Assembly (NCBI GenBank): GCA_018399455.1
Contig: JAGYOT010000032.1
Coordinates: 1-10,038, forward strand
DNA: 10,038 bases
Direction of reading: 5' to 3'
DNA from: Desulfobacterales bacterium
Lineage (GTDB): Bacteria; Desulfobacterota; Desulfobacteria; Desulfobacterales; Desulfosalsimonadaceae
The position numbers and the translations under genes were made by a program. How positions within the stretch are numbered: the first letter of the stretch is position 1; every line of letters starts with the position of its first letter. Below are positions 6,758-10,038 of this stretch, in pieces. The notes under the pieces were generated by a model. That model ran no database searches. It was not told the DNA's origin and saw nothing but the letters and a program-made list of their open reading frames with translations.

Positions 6758-7126
6758 ATGCAGGAAGCCGTGCCGAAGAGTGAATTCGTGGACATGTGCA
6801 GGGAACTCACATGGGGCCAGCTCACTGCATGGGCAGGTCGATCGGTTGTTGATAAGGGTCGGAAAATTCAGCATAAAGGTGCGGTCCATTCTTTGAGTAT
6901 GACCTGTGAAGGCTTGGGGCTGCTGGCTTGGGTGGATGTTGAAGAACCTTTTGCGGTGCTGATTGAACTTGAAGGCAATGAGCTGCTGGCGCAATGTATG
7001 TGTAACTCCATGTTCACGCCGTGCGAGCATGCGGTAGCCGTAATCATCGAGTATATCGTATACCTGAAGCGGGGTGTTCCCATTCCTGAGGCAGCGGCCA
7101 ATGATCCGCGGTTTCACCTGATTTGA
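6758..7126 (+). CDS. Small SWIM zinc-finger protein
   Basis: A 122-residue protein with a SWIM-type zinc site CxCx6CxH: C80, C82, C89, H91 (CMCNSMFTPCEH). HAVAVIIEYI follows, the usual helix after the last ligand. The front part (CRELTWGQLTAWAGRSVVDKG) resembles the N-terminal region that precedes SWIM fingers in larger proteins such as SWI2/SNF2-linked ones; here there is no helicase and the gene ends about 31 residues after the finger. SWIM domains are known to bind DNA or proteins, so a small adaptor role is possible but unproven. Translation probably relies on coupling: the start is 8 bp after the HDAC stop and no strong ribosome binding site is visible. The next gene begins 27 bp later, and the intervening bases do not look like lost coding sequence. 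Confidence 0.82.
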   Translation: MQEAVPKSEFVDMCRELTWGQLTAWAGRSVVDKGRKIQHKGAVHSLSMTCEGLGLLAWVDVEEPFAVLIELEGNELLAQCMCNSMFTPCEHAVAVIIEYIVYLKRGVPIPEAAANDPRFHLI

Positions 7127-7153
7127 AACCTGTTACAAACCACGAGAGCGAAT

Positions 7154-7621
7154 ATGAAAATTGGCATCGGCTATGATGTTCATCAACTCGTTGCCGGGCG
7201 CCCCCTGATTCTAGGCGGGATTGAAATTCCTTATGAATTCGGGCTTGCCGGTCATTCGGATGCAGATGTGCTCGTGCATGCCTTATGCGACGCACTCTTC
7301 GGTGCAGCCGGCATGGGCGATATCGGAGAACATTTCCCCGATCATGATCCCCGGTATAAAGACGCAGCGAGCCTTGATCTTTTGAAGGAAACATGGCAGC
7401 GCGTGGGACGGTACTATAAAACCATCGTCAATGCAGACGCCATCGTGTTTGCTCAAGCCCCGAAACTCAGTCCTTACAAAGCGGCCATGCGCGAGAAGAT
7501 AGCGAGGACGCTTACAATTTTTCCCGACAGGATCAATATCAAGGCGACCACAACAGAGGGTCTGGGGTTTATCGGAAAAGGGCACGGAATGGCCGCCATG
7601 TGCGTTGTTTTGATTGATTGA
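7154..7621 (+). CDS. ispF: 2-C-methyl-D-erythritol 2,4-cyclodiphosphate synthase
   Basis: The 155-residue length is typical for IspF, which forms the cyclic diphosphate in the MEP pathway to isoprenoid precursors, with CMP release, as a cytosolic homotrimer. GIGYDVHQL gives zinc ligands D8 and H10. The segment GHSDADVLVHA gives the third ligand H42 and conserved H34. The substrate/trimer motif IGEHFPD is at 57-63 and KATTTEGLGFIGKG spans 130-143. The ATG has a modest GAGAG about five bases upstream. IspD, its usual partner, is not next to it and IspDF fusion is excluded by length. Downstream cysS is a common neighbour of ispF in bacteria. Confidence 0.97.
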   Translation: MKIGIGYDVHQLVAGRPLILGGIEIPYEFGLAGHSDADVLVHALCDALFGAAGMGDIGEHFPDHDPRYKDAASLDLLKETWQRVGRYYKTIVNADAIVFAQAPKLSPYKAAMREKIARTLTIFPDRINIKATTTEGLGFIGKGHGMAAMCVVLID

Positions 7622-7646
7622 CAAAACCGACGATGCGGGGTATGAA
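7618..7646 (+). promoter_or_regulatory. Candidate sigma70 promoter for cysS
   Basis: A perfect TTGACA (-35), which overlaps the ispF stop codon, is followed after exactly 17 bp by TATGAA (-10, 4/6). Transcription would start near 7653, giving a ~49-base leader before cysS. That leader holds no T-box or other riboswitch structure that I can recognise. cysS may thus be expressed both from the upstream operon and from this site. Confidence 0.45.
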
Positions 7647-7701
7647 AACGTTGGAAGCAGATTTCGAATGTCATCCCCAATGCATTTAAGGAGCATCTCT
7701 T

Positions 7702-9153
7702 ATGACAATCCGCGTCTACAACACACTGAGCCGAAGCAAGGAAGTATTTGACCCCATGACCCCGGGCCAGGTTCGCATGTATGTTTGCGGTCCCACCGTC
7801 TATGACTCCTGCCACATCGGTCATGCCCGTTCCATCGTAGTCTTTGACGTGATCTATCGGTATCTGATGCTTCGGGGCTATACGGTGACTTACGTCCGTA
7901 ATTTTACGGATGTGGATGACAAGATCATCAACCGGGCCAACGAACTCGGTATTTCAACAAACGAACTGGCGGAAAAGTATATCGATGAGTTTTATGTGGA
8001 CATGGATGCCCTGAATATCAAGCGGGCCACCTATGAGCCCAAGGCAACTGAGCATATCGACTCCATCATTGCGCTTGTTCAGCGTCTGATTGAAAAGGGC
8101 TTTGCCTACGAGGTCGAGGGAAACGTATTTTTTGCCGTTGAAAAGTTCAAGGATTACGGGAAGCTCTCCGGTCGAAAACTCTCTGAAATGGAGGCCGGCG
8201 CTCGGGTTGAGATTGACAGGCAAAAACGAAATCCCATGGACTTTGTGCTCTGGAAAGCCTCCAAACCCAATGAGCCGGCCTGGAACAGCCCCTGGGGCAA
8301 GGGGCGGCCGGGTTGGCATATCGAATGCTCCGCCATGAGTGCTGATTATTTGGGGGAGAGTTTTGATATCCACGGCGGCGGAAAAGACCTGATTTTTCCC
8401 CATCATGAAAATGAAATCGCTCAAGCAGAAGCGGCCTACGGGAAGACGTTTGTCAAGTACTGGCTTCATAACGGATTTGTGAATATTAATCAGGAGAAGA
8501 TGTCCAAGTCGCTCGGCAATTTTCTGATGATCAAGGATATCCTGAAACTCTACCACCCCGAGGTGATTCGGCTGTTTCTCCTTTCCAACCATTACCGCTC
8601 ACCGGTGGATTTTAACGACCAGGCCATCAAAGAGACTTCCAGCGCACTTGATAAAATTTATACATTGCTGGAGCGAGTGGAATCAGCTGCCGGCGGAGTG
8701 CCGACGCCGGAAGAGGAAGGGCTTTTGGCGGATGAAAGCATATCCGCCTTTTTGCAGGCATTCTGCGAGGCCATGGATGATGATTTCAATACCGCCCAGG
8801 GCATTGGCGTCCTGTTTGATGCGGTAAGGCAGTTGAACCGGCGCCTGGATGAGGATCCCAACGCCTCAGCCAAAGCTGAAATCCTGGCCTCGTGCCGGGA
8901 GATTCTAACAATCGGAAACGCACTGGGAATCCTGACTATATCTCCGTCCGTCTATTTTGAAAAACAGCGTCAGTCAGCCCTGGAAGAGGTTCCCCTGGAT
9001 AACGAAACCATTGAACAACTGGTCAGGCAACGAGAAGAGGCACGAAAGGCCAGGGATTTTCAAACTGCCGACCGGATTCGCGATCAGCTCAAAGAAATGA
9101 ACATCCAGTTGGAAGATCGTTCAGACGGAACAATCTGGCGGTTTTCCAGGTAG
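7702..9153 (+). CDS. cysS: Cysteine--tRNA ligase
   Basis: A 483-residue class I aminoacyl-tRNA synthetase that charges tRNA(Cys) in the cytosol. CGPTVYDSCHIGHAR holds zinc ligand C29 and the HIGH motif at 38-41. The remaining zinc ligands are C209 (WHIECS), H234 and E238 (PHHENE), and KMSKS is at 266-270. The C-terminal part (from ~300) is the DALR-type anticodon region, and the last ~50 residues (EEARKARDFQTADRIRDQL) form the usual terminal helical piece. AAGGAG lies 8 bp before ATG 7702, a clear ribosome binding site. The 80-bp gap after ispF contains a promoter-like sequence. Length and all catalytic motifs are normal. Confidence 0.98.
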   Translation: MTIRVYNTLSRSKEVFDPMTPGQVRMYVCGPTVYDSCHIGHARSIVVFDVIYRYLMLRGYTVTYVRNFTDVDDKIINRANELGISTNELAEKYIDEFYVDMDALNIKRATYEPKATEHIDSIIALVQRLIEKGFAYEVEGNVFFAVEKFKDYGKLSGRKLSEMEAGARVEIDRQKRNPMDFVLWKASKPNEPAWNSPWGKGRPGWHIECSAMSADYLGESFDIHGGGKDLIFPHHENEIAQAEAAYGKTFVKYWLHNGFVNINQEKMSKSLGNFLMIKDILKLYHPEVIRLFLLSNHYRSPVDFNDQAIKETSSALDKIYTLLERVESAAGGVPTPEEEGLLADESISAFLQAFCEAMDDDFNTAQGIGVLFDAVRQLNRRLDEDPNASAKAEILASCREILTIGNALGILTISPSVYFEKQRQSALEEVPLDNETIEQLVRQREEARKARDFQTADRIRDQLKEMNIQLEDRSDGTIWRFSR

Positions 9154-9168
9154 GCCCGTGTTTGGGCC
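9153..9168 (+). terminator. Possible weak terminator hairpin after cysS
   Basis: GGCCC, six bases, GGGCC forms a short GC stem beginning at the last base of the cysS stop codon. There is no immediate T-run; only TTTT occurs about ten bases later. The call rests mainly on position. Confidence 0.25.
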
Positions 9169-9199
9169 GGCATCTTCCGTTTTATCCTCCTTGCAGCCG

Positions 9200-9223
9200 G
9201 GGGACAGGTTCAAACCTGTCCCC
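9200..9223. repeat. REP-like palindromic element (11-bp perfect arms)
   Basis: GGGGACAGGTT at 9200-9210, a two-base loop CA, then AACCTGTCCCC at 9213-9223. The GGGGACAGGTT/AACCTGTCCCC palindrome is one I recall as recurring between genes in Desulfobacterota and other genomes, often near REP-associated (Y1, IS200-like) transposase genes; no such gene is present here. It sits in the 161-bp cysS-uvrB gap. No T-run follows, so it does not resemble an intrinsic terminator, although the hairpin could stop or stabilise RNA. The rest of the gap shows nothing beyond the two neighbouring weak signals. Confidence 0.7.
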
Positions 9224-9278
9224 TTCCGTCAGAAGGACAGAAAGTACAGGACGTTGGACATTTTACTGTGCCGTCCGC

Positions 9279-9306
9279 TTTTCATCTTGATTTCCTGATT
9301 TATATT
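9279..9306 (+). promoter_or_regulatory. Candidate promoter directly upstream of uvrB
   Basis: TTTTCA (4/6) and TATATT (5/6) are 16 bp apart in an AT-rich stretch. The predicted transcription start would fall at about 9312-9314, essentially at the uvrB ATG. No SOS-type operator of the CTG-N10-CAG form is seen. Confidence 0.35.
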
Positions 9307-9314
9307 TAACCTGT

Positions 9315-9989
9315 ATGACCCGATTCAGACTACAAACCGATATGATTCCGCGGGGCCATCAACCCAATGCGATTGATGCCCTGGCAGAGGGCGTCATGGC
9401 AGGCAAAACCCACCAGGTGATGCTGGGGGTTACCGGCTCGGGAAAGACCTTTACCATGGCCAACGTCATAGAGCGGGTATGCAAGCCAACCCTGGTTATT
9501 GCCCCCAACAAAACCTTGGCCGCCCAGCTCTATAACGAATTCCGGGCCTTTTTCCCGGATAATGCGGTTGAGTATTTTGTCTCCTACTATGACTATTACC
9601 AGCCGGAGGCCTATATTCCGGTCAGCGACACCTATATACAGAAGGATTCCTCGATAAATGAAATGATCGACAAGATGCGCCATTCTGCCACACGATCCGT
9701 ACTTTCCAGAACGGATGTGATTGTTGTGGCAAGCGTTTCCTGTATCTATGGCCTGGGAGCCCCGGAAGACTACCTGGCCATGAGAATCCATTTGAATGTC
9801 GGCATGGAGATGCCGAGAGACCGGTTTCTCGCCGACCTGGTCGCCAATCAGTATGAACGGAATGATACGGATTTCCATCGCGGCGTTTTCCGGGTTCGCG
9901 GCGATCGGGTGGAGGTGTTTCCGGCCTATGAAGAGGATGCCGCCATTCGGGTCGAATTTTTCGGCCGGTCACTCAGCCCGTCCCGGTAG
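9315..9989 (+). CDS. uvrB: UvrABC excinuclease subunit B, N-terminal part, broken near 9965
   Basis: UvrB is the damage-verifying helicase-like subunit of nucleotide excision repair, normally ~660-680 residues. The first 217 codons match the family. They include [17 protein letters not shown], Walker A GVTGSGKT at 38-45, the [14 protein letters not shown] block at 63-76 and the DNA-clamping beta-hairpin [13 protein letters not shown] at 90-102. SVSCIYGLG and [26 protein letters not shown] follow. UvrB proteins normally continue FFGDE..I..IDPL, but here the frame reads RSLSPSR and stops at 9987-9989, so real homology ends at about 9965. The remaining two thirds (C-terminal helicase part and UvrA/UvrC-binding helices) are absent. 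ATG 9315 matches family N-termini but has no visible ribosome binding site; M10 is an unlikely alternative because it would drop conserved residues. Confidence 0.93.
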   Translation: MTRFRLQTDMIPRGHQPNAIDALAEGVMAGKTHQVMLGVTGSGKTFTMANVIERVCKPTLVIAPNKTLAAQLYNEFRAFFPDNAVEYFVSYYDYYQPEAYIPVSDTYIQKDSSINEMIDKMRHSATRSVLSRTDVIVVASVSCIYGLGAPEDYLAMRIHLNVGMEMPRDRFLADLVANQYERNDTDFHRGVFRVRGDRVEVFPAYEEDAAIRVEFFGRSLSPSR

Positions 9990-10038
9990 AGCGAGCCCAG
10001 GGCCTCGACCTCCTCGCGCAGGTTGTCGAGCCGACGCG
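9966..10038. other. GC-rich tail of foreign or rearranged origin at the contig end
   Basis: Homology to uvrB stops and base composition jumps to roughly 70% G+C or more by hand count. On the minus strand one frame is open from the edge through the junction and reads [20 protein letters not shown] followed by LSDR. Nearly every third codon position is G or C, as in coding DNA of a high-GC organism. The peptide looks like a charged helix, perhaps coiled coil; I cannot name the protein. The simplest reading is an assembly chimera at a contig end; a true insertion or inversion is possible. Confidence 0.6.

Noticed and set aside
6611..7117. 168-codon minus-strand open frame
   Set aside because: It spans the end of the HDAC gene and the SWIM gene in antisense; both plus-strand genes have clear catalytic or zinc motifs.
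7622..7701. T-box or other riboswitch upstream of cysS
   Set aside because: The leader is only ~50-80 bases and has no T-box sequence, antiterminator or terminator stem.
9240..9345. SOS (LexA) box at uvrB
   Set aside because: The nearest match, CTG...CAG from 9311, has a 12-base spacer instead of 10 and runs into the coding sequence.
9330..9878. 182-codon minus-strand open frame
   Set aside because: It is antisense to canonical uvrB sequence, including Walker A and the beta-hairpin.
1..10038. CRISPR array, tRNA or rRNA genes, intact insertion sequence
   Set aside because: No regularly spaced repeats, tRNA-like cloverleaf, rRNA motifs, or transposase genes were seen; intergenic gaps are all under ~165 bases.

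Overview
The window looks like a chromosomal segment of a Gram-negative, anaerobe-type bacterium, most plausibly a Desulfobacterota (sulfate-reducer-like) genome or metagenome contig. The evidence is a moderate GC content, MEP-pathway isoprenoid synthesis (ispF), an outer-membrane beta-barrel ending in phenylalanine, an FN3/CFI-box surface protein, a tandem pair of divergent Hsp70 genes and a compact HDAC-like gene. This assignment rests on gene content and remembered family distribution, not on a search. All genes recognised with confidence lie on the plus strand.

Layout. (1) Positions 2-3107 hold the last 109 codons of one divergent Hsp70-like protein, then a complete 923-residue Hsp70 paralogue with a long C-terminal domain of the DUF3731 type (RPG motif). 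The two genes are 4 bp apart and probably cotranscribed. A short GC hairpin with a T-run follows. (2) Positions 3156-5956 form a likely three-gene operon behind a sigma70-like promoter. It encodes a 72-residue unrecognised protein, a cytoplasmic glycerophosphodiester phosphodiesterase and an unusual 563-residue envelope protein. That protein joins a signal peptide, three FN3 domains, a CFI-box/transmembrane tail, a second signal-peptide-like segment and an outer-membrane barrel in one reading frame. (3) Positions 6006-9153 hold a compact HDAC-fold amidohydrolase, a small SWIM zinc-finger protein, ispF and cysS. Spacing is tight up to ispF, and cysS has its own promoter-like sequence and a strong ribosome binding site. 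(4) Positions 9154-9314 are non-coding and carry a perfect REP-like inverted repeat of the GGGGACAGGTT type and a possible uvrB promoter. (5) From 9315 runs the start of uvrB. Its homology breaks at about 9965, and the last ~73 bases look like GC-rich coding DNA in the opposite orientation from another source, so the contig end is probably chimeric or rearranged.

The genes are mostly housekeeping: protein folding, lipid headgroup turnover, isoprenoid synthesis, tRNA charging and DNA repair. I found no defence system, CRISPR array, RNA gene or intact mobile element. The most unusual object is the two-in-one surface protein/barrel gene (4265-5956). Next come the shortened HDAC, the 13-bp perfect inverted repeat inside hsp70 and the broken uvrB end.
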